Shown here: positions 7,740 to 16,354 of the stretch, in pieces
How positions within the stretch are numbered: position 1 is the first letter of the stretch
How the letters are laid out: each line of letters begins with the position of its first letter
The notes under the pieces: model-generated
What the model was told of the DNA's origin: nothing
Seen by the model: only the letters and a program-made list of their open reading frames with translations
Database searches by the model: none
Assembly: GCA_963777095.1 (NCBI GenBank)
Contig: CAVZOY010000006.1
Coordinates: forward strand, 1,488,001-1,552,000
Direction of reading: 5' to 3'
DNA from: CAVZOY01 sp963777095
GTDB taxonomy: Bacteria > Actinomycetota > Actinomycetes > Mycobacteriales > Geodermatophilaceae
Length of the DNA stretch: 64,000 bases
Translations under genes and position numbers: made by a program

Positions 7740-8932
7740 TGAGCCCGCTGGTCGCCCTGGTCATCGGCCTCGTGCTCGGTGTGCTGCTGACCGCCGCCGT
7801 GCTGCGGGGTCGTGCCGGTGCCGGCGCTGCGCCCGCGGCCGTCGTCCGGTCGCCGTCGGACGCGGTGCCCCGGCGGGTGCTCGAGGTCATGGACCCGGCG
7901 GTCGTGGTGCTCGGCCCGGACGACGCGGTGCTGCTCGCCAATCCGTCCGCCGTCGAGCTCGGCGTCGTCCGCGGCACCCGGCTGGCCGTCCCGGCGCTGA
8001 TGGAGCTCGCGCACGGGGTGCGGGCCGGCGGACGCGGCCGCGCCGACGTCCTGCTGGCCGACGAGGTCTCCGGCGAGGCGCCGCGGCAGCTCGGCGCACA
8101 CGCCGTTCCGCTCGAGGACGGCCCGGCCGCGCCGGTCGCCCTCGTGCTGCAGGACGTCACCGAGGCGCGGCGGGTCGAGGCGGTGCGCCGCGACTTCGTC
8201 GCGAACGTCGGCCACGAGCTCAAGACGCCGGTCGGCGCGCTCTCCCTGCTGGCGGAGGCGATCCTCGGCGCGAGCGACGACCCCGAGGCGGTGCAGCGCT
8301 TCGCCTCCCGCATGGAGCACGAGGCCGACCGGCTCGGCCGGCTGGTGCGCGAGCTGATCGACCTGTCGCGGCTGCAGGGCGGCGAGCCGCTGCCCGAGCT
8401 GCGGCCGGTGGACGTCGACACCGTGCTCGGCGAGGCCGTCGACCGCACCCGCATGGCGGCGACCGCGAAGGACATCGAGATCGCCGTCGGCGGGCAGGAG
8501 GGGCTGCTCGTCCGCGGCGTCGAGCCGCAGCTGGCCACGGCGGTGACCAACCTGCTGGCCAACGCGGTGGCCTACAGCCCGGAGCGGACGAGGATCGCGC
8601 TGGCCGCCCGCGCCCGCGGCGGGTTCGCCGAGATCGCGGTGACCGACAGCGGCATCGGCATCCCGCGGCAGGACCGCGCCCGCATCTTCGAGCGCTTCTA
8701 CCGGGTGGACCAGTCGCGCGCGAGCAGCACCGGCGGCACCGGCCTCGGGCTGGCGATCGTCAAGCACGTCGCCAGCAACCACGGCGGTTCGGTGAGCGTG
8801 TGGAGCGAGGAGGGCCTGGGGTCGACGTTCACCCTGCGGATCCCGCTCGCTCCGGAGGAGCCCGCGGCGGACGCCGCGGAGCCACGGACGGCAGACGGCG
8901 CGCAGCCGGTCGCCGGGAGAGGACGGGCATGA
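7739..8932 (+). CDS. senX3: Phosphate-sensing histidine kinase SenX3
   Basis: A 397-residue membrane kinase. One N-terminal hydrophobic helix (about residues 3-21) is followed by a PAS-like segment, then HisKA with 'NVGHELKTP' (phospho-accepting His159), and HATPase_c with N box 'NLLANAVAYSP', G1 'DSGIGIP' and G2 'GGTGLGLAIV'. No large periplasmic loop, as in SenX3/PhoR of high-GC Gram-positives, which sense phosphate through Pst-PhoU. Its stop overlaps the regX3 start by ATGA. Confidence 0.93.
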   Translation: MSPLVALVIGLVLGVLLTAAVLRGRAGAGAAPAAVVRSPSDAVPRRVLEVMDPAVVVLGPDDAVLLANPSAVELGVVRGTRLAVPALMELAHGVRAGGRGRADVLLADEVSGEAPRQLGAHAVPLEDGPAAPVALVLQDVTEARRVEAVRRDFVANVGHELKTPVGALSLLAEAILGASDDPEAVQRFASRMEHEADRLGRLVRELIDLSRLQGGEPLPELRPVDVDTVLGEAVDRTRMAATAKDIEIAVGGQEGLLVRGVEPQLATAVTNLLANAVAYSPERTRIALAARARGGFAEIAVTDSGIGIPRQDRARIFERFYRVDQSRASSTGGTGLGLAIVKHVASNHGGSVSVWSEEGLGSTFTLRIPLAPEEPAADAAEPRTADGAQPVAGRGRA

Positions 8933-9610
8933 CCCGCGTGCTGGTGGTGGAGGACGAGGAGTCGTTCTCCGACGCGCTGTCGTACATGCTGCGCCGCGAG
9001 GGCTTCGAGGCCGTCGTGGCGGTCAGCGGACCCGACGCGCTGGCGGAGTTCGACCGCGGCGGGGCGGACGTCGTCCTGCTCGACCTCATGCTGCCCGGGC
9101 TGCCCGGCACCGAGGTCTGCCGACAGCTGCGCTCCCGCAGCAGCGTGCCGATCATCATGCTGACCGCCAAGGACAGCGAGATCGACAAGGTCGTCGGCCT
9201 GGAACTCGGTGCGGACGACTACGTGACCAAGCCGTACTCGGCCCGCGAGCTCGTGGCCCGGATCCGTGCGGTACTGCGTCGGCGGGGCGACGCCGAGCCG
9301 TCGGCCGGAGGCCGTGCTCGAGGCCGGGCCGGTGCGGATGGACGTCGAGCGGCACGTGGTGGCCGTGGACGGCGAGACCGTGTCGCTGCCGCTCAAGGAG
9401 TTCGACCTGCTCGAGCTGCTGCTGCGCAACGCCGGTCGGGTGCTCACCCGGGGGCAGCTGATCGACCGCGTCTGGGGCTCGGACTACGTGGGTGACACCA
9501 AGACCCTCGACGTCCACGTCAAGCGGCTGCGCGCCAAGATCGAGCCGGACCCGGCCAACCCCAAGTACCTGCTGACCGTTCGAGGTCTCGGCTACAAGCT
9601 CGAGGCCTAG
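8929..9610 (+). CDS. regX3: OmpR-family response regulator RegX3 (one frameshift in the record)
   Basis: Receiver domain with phospho-acceptor Asp52 ('LLDLMLPG') and the conserved Thr/Lys ('MLTAKDSE'); then a winged-helix output domain ('LPLKEFDLLELLLRNAGRV', 'RGLGYKLEA'). The halves are in different frames: an extra G at 9307-9308 (GGCCGGAGG for GGCCGAGG) falls in the linker. Corrected length is 226 residues, normal for the family. The likely ligand site is the PHO box upstream of phoU. The stop codon shares bases with the convergent DUF3072 gene. Confidence 0.92.
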
Positions 9611-9810
9611 CTCTTGAGCTCGTCGATCTTCTTCGACGCCTCGGCCTTGGTCAGGTCCTCGGGCACCTCGTCGTCGGTTCCCCGCGACAGCGTCTCCAGG
9701 TAGCTCTTCTGGGCGCCGGTGGCGGGCTCGTCACCGGTCACCCAGTCGGACGGGTCCTTCTCGGCGGTGGGGTCGCCGGCCTGTCCGGTGTGTCCGTTCG
9801 ATTCGCTCAT
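9607..9810 (-). CDS. DUF3072 small acidic protein
   Basis: 67 residues. 'KDPSDWVTGDEPATGAQKSYL' is the signature of DUF3072, a short actinobacterial domain of unknown function, and the C-terminal 'LTKAEASKKIDELKS' helix is also typical. ATG at 9810. Convergent with regX3; the two stop codons overlap. Confidence 0.8.
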   Translation of the reverse strand: MSESNGHTGQAGDPTAEKDPSDWVTGDEPATGAQKSYLETLSRGTDDEVPEDLTKAEASKKIDELKS

Positions 9811-9820
9811 GTGTTCGACT

Positions 9821-10015
9821 CTAGGCCGACACGAGCTCCTTCGCCTGCGGACGACGAGCGGCCTCCCAGCGGCGGCCGGTGCGGTAGACGTGCACGGCAC
9901 CGCAGGGGCACTCGACGTGCATCGCGATGTGGGTCGGGTGGTTGACCAGCGAGCGGATCCGCCGGTCGGCGACCAGCTCGTCGGTCCTCGTCACGGGGCA
10001 GTGGATCAGGAACAT
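9821..10015 (-). CDS. Small conserved protein with Cys pairs
   Basis: 64 residues from the ATG at 10015 (the open frame extends upstream across the GlxA promoter, which is less likely). 'MFLIHCPVTRTDELV' and 'HVECPCGAVH' supply three cysteines and several histidines that could hold a metal. I recall such short proteins as conserved hypotheticals in actinobacteria; no function is known. Divergent from the GlxA-type regulator. Confidence 0.65.
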   Translation of the reverse strand: MFLIHCPVTRTDELVADRRIRSLVNHPTHIAMHVECPCGAVHVYRTGRRWEAARRPQAKELVSA

Positions 10016-10081
10016 GCCGAAAGCGTGCTCGCCTCCCGCCGCGGCCGACGAGTGGCAGGGGTGACATGCATCGCAACTTTT

Positions 10082-10104
10082 CTGCCATACTCTCCGCATG
10101 GCAG
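10082..10104 (+). promoter_or_regulatory. Leaderless promoter with inverted repeat over the start of the GlxA-type gene
   Basis: CATACT (10086-10091) lies 6 nt before the ATG at 10098. The arms CTGCCAT (10082-10088) and ATGGCAG (10098-10104) form a 7-bp inverted repeat that covers both the -10 box and the start codon, a placement suited to autorepression. Confidence 0.4.
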
Positions 10105-11180
10105 GAACCGGTCGTCCGCTGGTCGTCAGCGTCGTCGTCGCCGACGGTCTCGTCGGCAGCTTCGGGCTCGGCGTGTGCGCCGAGGTGTTCGGCTACGACC
10201 GGCGCGCGATGGGACTGCCCCGGTTCGACTTCGCGCTGGTCAGCGAGGCGCCGGGGGTGCTGCGCACCGACACCGGCATCCCCATCACCGTCGAGCACGG
10301 GCTCGAGCGCCTGGCCAACTCCGACATCGTGTCGATCACCGCGTGGGAGCTGTTCGACCGCGTGCCGTCGCCCGCGCTGCTCGACGCGTTCCGGGCCGCG
10401 TACGCCCGCGGCGCGACGATCGTCAGCCACTGCACCGGTGCGTTCGTGCTCGCCGAGGCCGGCCTGCTCGACGGACTGCGGGTGACGACGCACTGGAAGT
10501 ACGCCGGCGAGCTCGCCGCCCGCTTCCCGTCCGTGACGGTCGACCCGTCGGTGCTCTACGTCGACAACGGCCGGATCCTGACCGGCGCGGGGACGGCGGC
10601 CGGCGTCGACACCCTGCTGCATCTCGTCCGTCGCGAATGGGGCGCGGCCGCGGCCAACGCGCTGGCCCGCGAGATGGTCGTGCCGCCGCACCGGGACGGC
10701 GGTCAGGCGCAGTTCATCGACGCCCCCGTCGCCGCCTGCGAGGACGATCTGCTCGGCACCGTCCTGGCGTGGGCCGACGGTCACCTCGCCGAGGAGATCA
10801 GCGTCGACGTCCTGGCCCGCCGGGCGCTGATGAGCCCGCGCAGCTTCGCCCGCCGGTTCAAGGCGACCACCGGCACCACCCCGCACGCGTGGCTGCTCGG
10901 CCGCCGGCTGGCCGCCGCCGAGGAGCTGCTGGAGAACACCGACGCCCCGGTCGAGGAGATCGCCCGGCTCGTGGGCTTCGGCACCGCCGCCGGCCTCCGG
11001 GAGCAGTTCACCCGCCGCCGCGGCGTCTCGCCGCGCGCCTACCGGCAGACGTTCCGGGCGGCCCACCAGGTGGTGGACCTGTCAGAGCGGACGACGGCGC
11101 TCCAGCACGAGCGGCACGGGGCTGGCCGGGTGCGGAGCGACCATGCCCCGGTCGAGGCGGGCCTCGACCAGCCGGCGTAG
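10098..11180 (+). CDS. GlxA-family transcriptional regulator (DJ-1/PfpI + AraC HTH)
   Basis: 360 residues. The N-terminal part (about 8-175) is a DJ-1/PfpI-like domain with 'IVSHCTGAFVLAEAGLL' at the nucleophile-elbow position; in this family it acts as a sensor, not an enzyme. The C-terminal part (about 220-320) is an AraC/XylS double HTH ('DVLARRALMSPRSFARRF', 'VEEIARLVGFGTAAGLREQF'). The last 99 nt overlap the 3' end of the convergent cysteine-rich gene; that tail lies outside the conserved HTH, so the true stop could be affected by a sequence error. Confidence 0.88.
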   Translation: MAGTGRPLVVSVVVADGLVGSFGLGVCAEVFGYDRRAMGLPRFDFALVSEAPGVLRTDTGIPITVEHGLERLANSDIVSITAWELFDRVPSPALLDAFRAAYARGATIVSHCTGAFVLAEAGLLDGLRVTTHWKYAGELAARFPSVTVDPSVLYVDNGRILTGAGTAAGVDTLLHLVRREWGAAAANALAREMVVPPHRDGGQAQFIDAPVAACEDDLLGTVLAWADGHLAEEISVDVLARRALMSPRSFARRFKATTGTTPHAWLLGRRLAAAEELLENTDAPVEEIARLVGFGTAAGLREQFTRRRGVSPRAYRQTFRAAHQVVDLSERTTALQHERHGAGRVRSDHAPVEAGLDQPA

Positions 11181-11903
11181 CTCGGCGTAGGCCGGGGCGC
11201 CGACCAGCGCGACCAGTTCGTCGGCGTAGGTCGCGACCAACGGCTCCGGGGAGACGTGCGCGACCGGTGAGCCGGTGCACCACCAGTGCAGGTCGTGCCC
11301 GCCGGCGCCCCAGCCGCGGCGGTCGAACTCGCCGAGCGTCGTCCGCAGCACCCGCGTGCCGTCCGGCCGGTCGACGTGCTCCTGCTCGCGGCGGACCGGC
11401 AGCTGCCAGCAGACGTCGGGCTTCGTCGCCATGGGGTGCAGGCCGGTGCGCAGGGCCATGCGGTGCAGGGCGCAACCGGTGCCGCCGGGATGGCCGGGAC
11501 GGTTCAGGAAGATGCACGCGCCGTCCACGAGCCGCGTGCGCAGCGACCGGGCGCCCTCCTCGGGGTCGTCGTCGGCCTCGTCCTGCTCGGTCCACCCGTC
11601 GGTCGGCGTCGTCCCGCGGCCGAGCGGGGCCAGCTGCCAGTCGTCCTCGGTGAGGTCGGCGACGTGCGCGGTGACCCGGTGCAGGTCGTCGTCGTCGGCG
11701 AAGTAGGCGCCGTGGCTGCAGCAGCCGTCGTCCGGGCGCCCCTCGACCACCCCGGCGCAGCCGCGGCCGAAGATGCAGGTCCAGGCCGACGACAGCCACG
11801 TCATGTCGGCACGGACGACGTGCTCGGGGTCGGCCGGGTCGGGGAACTCCACCCACTCGCGGGCGAAGTCCAGCGGGACCTCGGGAGGCGGGTCGTCGGG
11901 CAC
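11082..11903 (-). CDS. Conserved cysteine-rich protein (YkgJ/DUF3109-like)
   Basis: 273 residues from GTG 11903, chosen because CACGCT lies 7 nt upstream; an ATG at 11960 would add 19 residues. Cysteines cluster in two blocks: 'CIFGRGC...GCCSHGAYF' and 'GACIFLNRPGHPGGTGCALH...DVCWQLP'. This spacing resembles YkgJ/DUF3109 proteins proposed to bind Zn or Fe-S; the assignment is tentative. Its 3' end overlaps the GlxA-type gene by 99 nt. Confidence 0.7.
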   Translation of the reverse strand: MPDDPPPEVPLDFAREWVEFPDPADPEHVVRADMTWLSSAWTCIFGRGCAGVVEGRPDDGCCSHGAYFADDDDLHRVTAHVADLTEDDWQLAPLGRGTTPTDGWTEQDEADDDPEEGARSLRTRLVDGACIFLNRPGHPGGTGCALHRMALRTGLHPMATKPDVCWQLPVRREQEHVDRPDGTRVLRTTLGEFDRRGWGAGGHDLHWWCTGSPVAHVSPEPLVATYADELVALVGAPAYAELRRLVEARLDRGMVAPHPASPVPLVLERRRPL

Positions 11904-11989
11904 GTCGACGAGCGTGCCACGCCCGATCCCCGGTGACCGAGGGCCGCGTCTGCTGATCACGACGGCCCGGTTACCGGCACACTGACCGC

Positions 11990-12934
11990 ATGCGACTCGG
12001 TGTGCTGGACGTCGGCTCCAACACGGTGCATCTGCTGGTGGTCGACGCCCACCGGGGCGCGCACCCGACCCCGATGCACGACGACCGCTGGCTGCTGCGC
12101 CTCTCGGAGCACGTCGGGGACGACGACGTGCTGTCCAAGGCGGGGGAGAAGGCCCTGCTCAAGGCGGTGCAGAAGGCCTGCGACGCGGCCGCGAAGCAGG
12201 GCTGCGAGGAGGTCATGGCGCTGGTCACCTCCGCCATCCGCGAGGCGGTGAACGGCCTCGAGGTGCTGGACCGCATCCGGGAGAAGACCGGGGTGGACCT
12301 CCAGGTCCTCAGCGGCGAGGACGAGGCGCGGCTGACCTTCCTCGCCGTCCGCCGGTGGTTCGGCTGGAGCGCCGGCCGGCTGCTCGTGCTCGACATCGGT
12401 GGCGGCTCGCTGGAGCTCGCCGCCGGCATCGACGAGGAGCCGGAGGTCGCGCTGTCGCTCCCGCTGGGGGCGGGCCGGATGACCCGGCGCTTCCTGCCGG
12501 AGGCGCGCAGCGGCGGCCGGCCCGACCTGGCCGCGCTGGAGAAGCTGCGCGACCACGCCGACGAGCTGCTCGCCCCGGCGGCGAGGAAGCTGCGCAAGGT
12601 CGGCGCGCCCGACCTGGTCACCGCGACCAGCAAGACCTTCCGGACGCTCGCCCGGCTCACCGGTGCCGCTCCGTACTCGGCCGGGATCTGGGCGCCGCGC
12701 GAGCTGCGGCAGGAGTCGCTCGACCAGCTGGTCGGCTTCGTCTCCCGCATCGAGTCCGGCGCCCTGGGGGAGCTGCACGGCGTGTCGGTCGACCGCGCGC
12801 ACCAGGTTCCCGCCGGCGCCGTGGTGGCAACCGCGGCGATGCGTTCGCTGGACGTACCGTGCGTGCGGATCTGCCCGTGGGCGCTGCGGGAGGGTGTCAT
12901 CCTGCGCCGGTTGGACTCGTTGGGAGGACCGTGA
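11990..12934 (+). CDS. Ppx/GppA family phosphatase
   Basis: 314 residues of the actin-like Ppx/GppA fold: 'GVLDVGSNTVHLLVVD' (phosphate loop 1) at the N-terminus, 'SAIREA', 'LSGEDEARLTF' and 'LVLDIGGGSLELA' (phosphate loop 2, about residue 132). These enzymes hydrolyse polyphosphate and/or pppGpp; this short actinobacterial type matches M. tuberculosis Ppx1 (Rv0496, recalled). CACACT lies 6 nt before the ATG (possible leaderless start). The stop overlaps the next gene. Confidence 0.9.
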   Translation: MRLGVLDVGSNTVHLLVVDAHRGAHPTPMHDDRWLLRLSEHVGDDDVLSKAGEKALLKAVQKACDAAAKQGCEEVMALVTSAIREAVNGLEVLDRIREKTGVDLQVLSGEDEARLTFLAVRRWFGWSAGRLLVLDIGGGSLELAAGIDEEPEVALSLPLGAGRMTRRFLPEARSGGRPDLAALEKLRDHADELLAPAARKLRKVGAPDLVTATSKTFRTLARLTGAAPYSAGIWAPRELRQESLDQLVGFVSRIESGALGELHGVSVDRAHQVPAGAVVATAAMRSLDVPCVRICPWALREGVILRRLDSLGGP

Positions 12935-13884
12935 TGGCCGATCCGGACTGGAACCCGGACACCGCCGGTCGCTCGCTGGCCGAGATCCTCCGCGAGGCGG
13001 GCATCGAGGCCCCGCGGTCGGGTCGGCGGCAGCGGCGCTGGGACGACCCCGAGGACACCGGCGGCATCCGGCAGCGCCGGTCCGGACCGCCCAGCGGCGA
13101 GGACGCCGCCTTCGGACGCCGGGCCAGCGATCTCCGGGGAACCGACGAGGCGCCGCCGCGTCGCCGTCCCGCCCCGGAGCCGTCGACCGCAGCCATCCAC
13201 CTCCCCGACCTGCGCGGCCCGTCCCGCGCTCCGGACGTGCCCGGCCCGGCCACCCCCTCGCCGGTGCAGCGGGACCGCGGGGCCCCCGCCCGCCCCGCCG
13301 AACCGGACCGCCCGCTGGACCGCGAGCGATCCACCGGCCGCCAGCGGCCGGTCGAGTCCGATCGGTCGACGGGCCGCCAGCGCCCCGTGGACCGCGACCG
13401 GGTCCCGGAGCGCGACCGTGACCTGGACCGGGGAAGCGACCGCCGCCGTCGCCCGGCGGAGCCCTCGGTCGAGAGCACCGGCCGGGTGACCGAGCGGCCG
13501 GTCGCCCCCCGGAAGCCGGTCGACCCGCACCCCTCGACCGGGCCCATCCCCGTCGTGCGGGACGGCGACGGCGTCCTCGACGACGAGGAGGCCGGTCCCC
13601 GCGAGAGCGCGATGGCCTGGGTGCGCTTCGCCGGCGAGCTCGTCATCGCGCTCGCCGCCGGCATCGGTGTCTACCTGCTGGCCACGGTGCTCTGGGAGCA
13701 GCTGCCCTACCTCGCCGTCGTCCTGGCGCCGATCGCGGTGACCGGTCTGGTGGCCGGCGTCAGCGCCTTCCGACGGCGCCTGGGGCACGAGACGATGGGC
13801 GTGCCGTTGCTCGCTCTCCTGGTCTTCGCCGGCGCGCTGCTCACCGTCCTGCCCGCCGTCACCGTGCTCGACAAGCTGGGCTGA
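12934..13884 (+). CDS. Membrane protein with long Arg/Pro-rich N-terminal region
   Basis: 316 residues. A short conserved start ('RSLAEILREAGIEAP') precedes about 190 low-complexity residues rich in R, P, S and D, including two copies of 'RSTGRQRPV'. Three hydrophobic helices close the protein (about residues 228-245, 252-270 and 287-310). The ATG overlaps the ppx stop and GGGAGG is well placed. It holds the position of the membrane gene after ppx1 in mycobacteria (Rv0497). Function unknown. Confidence 0.8.
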   Translation: MADPDWNPDTAGRSLAEILREAGIEAPRSGRRQRRWDDPEDTGGIRQRRSGPPSGEDAAFGRRASDLRGTDEAPPRRRPAPEPSTAAIHLPDLRGPSRAPDVPGPATPSPVQRDRGAPARPAEPDRPLDRERSTGRQRPVESDRSTGRQRPVDRDRVPERDRDLDRGSDRRRRPAEPSVESTGRVTERPVAPRKPVDPHPSTGPIPVVRDGDGVLDDEEAGPRESAMAWVRFAGELVIALAAGIGVYLLATVLWEQLPYLAVVLAPIAVTGLVAGVSAFRRRLGHETMGVPLLALLVFAGALLTVLPAVTVLDKLG

Positions 13885-13891
13885 CGGTCGG

Positions 13892-14458
13892 TCAGTCGTC
13901 GGCGCTCACCTCGGCGGGCTCCTGGGCGAACTGCTCGACGATCGCGGCGCAGAACGCGTCCAGGTCGTCGGGGTTGCGGCTGGTGGTCAGGTTTCCGTCG
14001 ACGACGACCTCCTCGTCGACCCAGTCCGCTCCCGCGTTGCGCAGGTCGGTCTGCAGCGACGGCCATGAGGTCATGCGGCGGCCACGGACGACGCCGGCCT
14101 CCGCGAGCACCCAGGGCGCGTGGCAGATCGCCGCGACCGGCTTGCCCGAGTCGAAGAACGCCGTCACGAACGCGACCGCGTCGGCATCGGCGCGCACGAA
14201 GTCGCCGTTGATGACGCCGCCGGGGAGGAGAAGAGCGCCGTAGGTGTCGGGGTCGGCGGTGCTCACGACGGCGTCGACCTTCTTGGTGTCGCCCTTGTCG
14301 ATGTGCTGGTAGGCGGTGATCGTCCCCTTGTCCAGGGAGACCAGCACGGGCTCGGCGCCGGCCTCCTCGAGGGCCTGCCACGGACGCTCGAGCTCGACCT
14401 GCTCCACGCCGTCGGTCGCGACGACCGCCACCTTCATCCCGTCCAGTTCTCCAGCCAT
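13892..14458 (-). CDS. DJ-1/PfpI family protein (type 1 glutamine amidotransferase-like)
   Basis: 188 residues: 'KVAVVATDGVEQVELERPW' at the start, 'LLLPGG', and the nucleophile elbow 'AAICHAPWVL' with Cys-His as in PfpI proteases/deglycases. 'NLTTSRNPDDLDAFC' closes the fold. Likely a stress-related glyoxalase/deglycase-type enzyme; substrate not readable. ATG 14458 is preferred to 14494. Confidence 0.88.
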   Translation of the reverse strand: MAGELDGMKVAVVATDGVEQVELERPWQALEEAGAEPVLVSLDKGTITAYQHIDKGDTKKVDAVVSTADPDTYGALLLPGGVINGDFVRADADAVAFVTAFFDSGKPVAAICHAPWVLAEAGVVRGRRMTSWPSLQTDLRNAGADWVDEEVVVDGNLTTSRNPDDLDAFCAAIVEQFAQEPAEVSADD

Positions 14459-14505
14459 GGGGGCCGCGCTACCCCGGCTCCGAGCAGGGCACACCCGCCG
14501 CGCAC

Positions 14506-14518
14506 TACGGTTTGCGCA
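14506..14518 (+). promoter_or_regulatory. Leaderless promoter of the proline-dehydrogenase-like gene
   Basis: TACGGT (14506-14511), 6 nt, then ATG 14518. Confidence 0.55.
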
Positions 14519-15264
14519 TGGTCCGCGACCGGCCGCGCGCGCTGCCCGCCCTCCGCCGTCGGCGGCCGGGCGTCGCTGCCCGCTTCGTCGCGGGCCCGCG
14601 CGTGGACGACGCGCTGCGAGTGGCCGGCGAGCTCGTGGGCGCCGGTCGCCGCGTGGCGCTGGACCACCTGCCGTCCCGTTCGGCCGACGCCGCCGACGAG
14701 CTCGAGGCCCTGGCCGTGCGGCTCGCGAGGGCCGGGCTGGCCGCGCAGTGCGAGCTCACCGTTCCGGTCGACCGGCTCGGCGCCGACGAGGCCCGGCGCG
14801 CGGCGCGTGCGGCGGCGGAGCACGGCCTCGGGGTGTGCCTGACCGGTCCGGTCGGGCCCGTGGGCGCCCTGGCGGCCGAGCTGCCCGGGGTGCGGACGGC
14901 GGTGCCGTGCGGCGAACCGGGTGCCGAGGACCGGTGCCGGACCCTGGCCGGTCGCGACGTCCGCCTGGTCGCCGGGCGCGGGACCGCCGCCGACCTGGCG
15001 CTGGTGCGGTGCGTCAACGTCCTCATGCCCGCCGCCGGTTCGCTGGCCGTGGCCGCGGCGGATCCGCGGCTGGTCGCCGTCGTGGGGGAGCGGGCGGCCT
15101 GGTACGACCGTCCCCCCGGGAGCTGGGAGCACGTCATGCCCTACGGAGTTCGGACCGGCGAGCAGCAGCGGCTGGTCGCTGCGGGCGTCGCCGTGCGGAT
15201 CGCGGTGCCCTCGGGCCCCGGCGCGGCTGCGCTGCTCGTGAAGCGCCTGGCGGGTGCCGCATGA
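14518..15264 (+). CDS. Proline dehydrogenase-like protein, probably divergent
   Basis: 248 residues aligning in layout with FAD proline dehydrogenases: 'FVAGPRVDDALRVAGELVGAGRRVALDHL' matches the start of the barrel and 'VMPYGVRTGEQQRLVAAGVAVRIAVPSGP' its end. Length is short and several substrate and flavin residues of the family are not evident ('RGTAADLALVR' stands where catalytic motifs are expected). It overlaps proC by 4 nt, so a proline-related role is suggested by context. It could be a non-catalytic relative. Confidence 0.65.
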   Translation: MVRDRPRALPALRRRRPGVAARFVAGPRVDDALRVAGELVGAGRRVALDHLPSRSADAADELEALAVRLARAGLAAQCELTVPVDRLGADEARRAARAAAEHGLGVCLTGPVGPVGALAAELPGVRTAVPCGEPGAEDRCRTLAGRDVRLVAGRGTAADLALVRCVNVLMPAAGSLAVAAADPRLVAVVGERAAWYDRPPGSWEHVMPYGVRTGEQQRLVAAGVAVRIAVPSGPGAAALLVKRLAGAA

Positions 15265-16061
15265 GTCTGGCCATCATCGGCGGCGGCAAGATCGGCGAGG
15301 CGCTGCTGTCGGGCCTCGTGCGCCGCGGCGCCGGCGAGCTCATCGTGTGCGAGCGCAGCGCCGAGCGTGGCGCCCAGCTGCGCGAGCGGTACGGCGTCGA
15401 CGTCCTGGACCTGGGCGGAGCGGCCGAGCGCGCCCGCGTGCTGCTCCTGGCGGTCAAGCCGCAGGACATCGACGTCCTGCTGGACGCCCTGGCAGTGCAC
15501 GTCGACCCGGCGCGGCACCTCGTGGTGTCGGTGGCCGCCGGCGTCCCCACCGCGCGGATCGAGGCGGCCTTGCCGGACGGGACGCCGGTCGTCCGCGTCA
15601 TGCCGAACACGCCGGCGCTGGTCGACGAGGGGATGAGCGTGCTCTCGCCCGGCGCCCACGCCGGTGAGGCGGACCTCGACGAGGCCGAGGAGCTGCTCGC
15701 CTCCGTCGGGCGGGTGCGGCGGGTGCCCGAGTCGCAGCAGGACGCCGTCACGGCGCTGTCGGGCAGCGGCCCGGCCTACTTCTTCTACCTGGTCGAGGCG
15801 ATGATCGACGCCGGCATCCTGCTGGGCCTGCCGCGCACCCTGGCGGCGGACCTGATCGTGCAGACGGCCCTCGGGGCGGCGGTGATGCTGCGCGACTCCG
15901 GGGAGCACCCGGTGCAGCTGCGGGAGGCGGTCACCAGCCCCGGCGGGACGACGATCGCGGCCATCCGGGAGCTGGAGCGGCACGGCGTCCGGGCGGCCCT
16001 GATCGCGGCGATCGAGGCCGCGCACGCCCGTTCGGTGGAGCTGGGCGGCAGCACGCGCTGA
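15261..16061 (+). CDS. proC: Pyrroline-5-carboxylate reductase
   Basis: 266 residues. Rossmann start 'LAIIGGGKIGEALLSGL' binds NADPH; 'RVMPNTPALVDEGMSVL', 'ALSGSGPAYFFYLVEAM' and 'VTSPGGTTIAAIRELE' are ProC signatures around the substrate site. Catalyses the last step of proline synthesis. The ATG overlaps the stop of the proline-dehydrogenase-like gene. Confidence 0.96.
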   Translation: MSLAIIGGGKIGEALLSGLVRRGAGELIVCERSAERGAQLRERYGVDVLDLGGAAERARVLLLAVKPQDIDVLLDALAVHVDPARHLVVSVAAGVPTARIEAALPDGTPVVRVMPNTPALVDEGMSVLSPGAHAGEADLDEAEELLASVGRVRRVPESQQDAVTALSGSGPAYFFYLVEAMIDAGILLGLPRTLAADLIVQTALGAAVMLRDSGEHPVQLREAVTSPGGTTIAAIRELERHGVRAALIAAIEAAHARSVELGGSTR

Positions 16062-16354
16062 CGCGCCTGAGGCTCGACGGGACTCGCGGGACCAACGGGG
16101 GAAGCTAGCCCGCGTGGGGCGGACCGTGTGGGACGCAGCGTGACGAAGTGACCACCGTGTCGCGCGACGCGCCGTACGTCGTGTGGGACGTGGTGCATAG
16201 GTGAACTTCTGCCCAGGACGGACCGGTCCGCATGTCCGTTTCTTCCATCGCTTCTGTCACGTACGTCCCCCTACTCTTCGTAACAGCACATGCGTGTTCA
16301 GTTGCCGGTGGGGAAGCCGGCGCCACGACAAGTGCTAGGTCCGGAGACGAAGAC
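16062..16354 (+). promoter_or_regulatory. Control region upstream of the HTH gene
   Basis: 293 nt without a convincing gene. The 11-mer CGTGTGGGACG occurs at 16125-16135 and 16180-16190 (55 nt apart, five helical turns). TACTCT (16272-16277) is the best -10 candidate. GCCGG...CCGGC near 16304-16321 can form a short leader hairpin. Confidence 0.35.

Noticed and set aside
13300..13450. Arg/Asp-rich repeats as a possible CRISPR or satellite array
   Set aside because: The repeats are short, irregular and inside an open frame; they encode a disordered protein segment.
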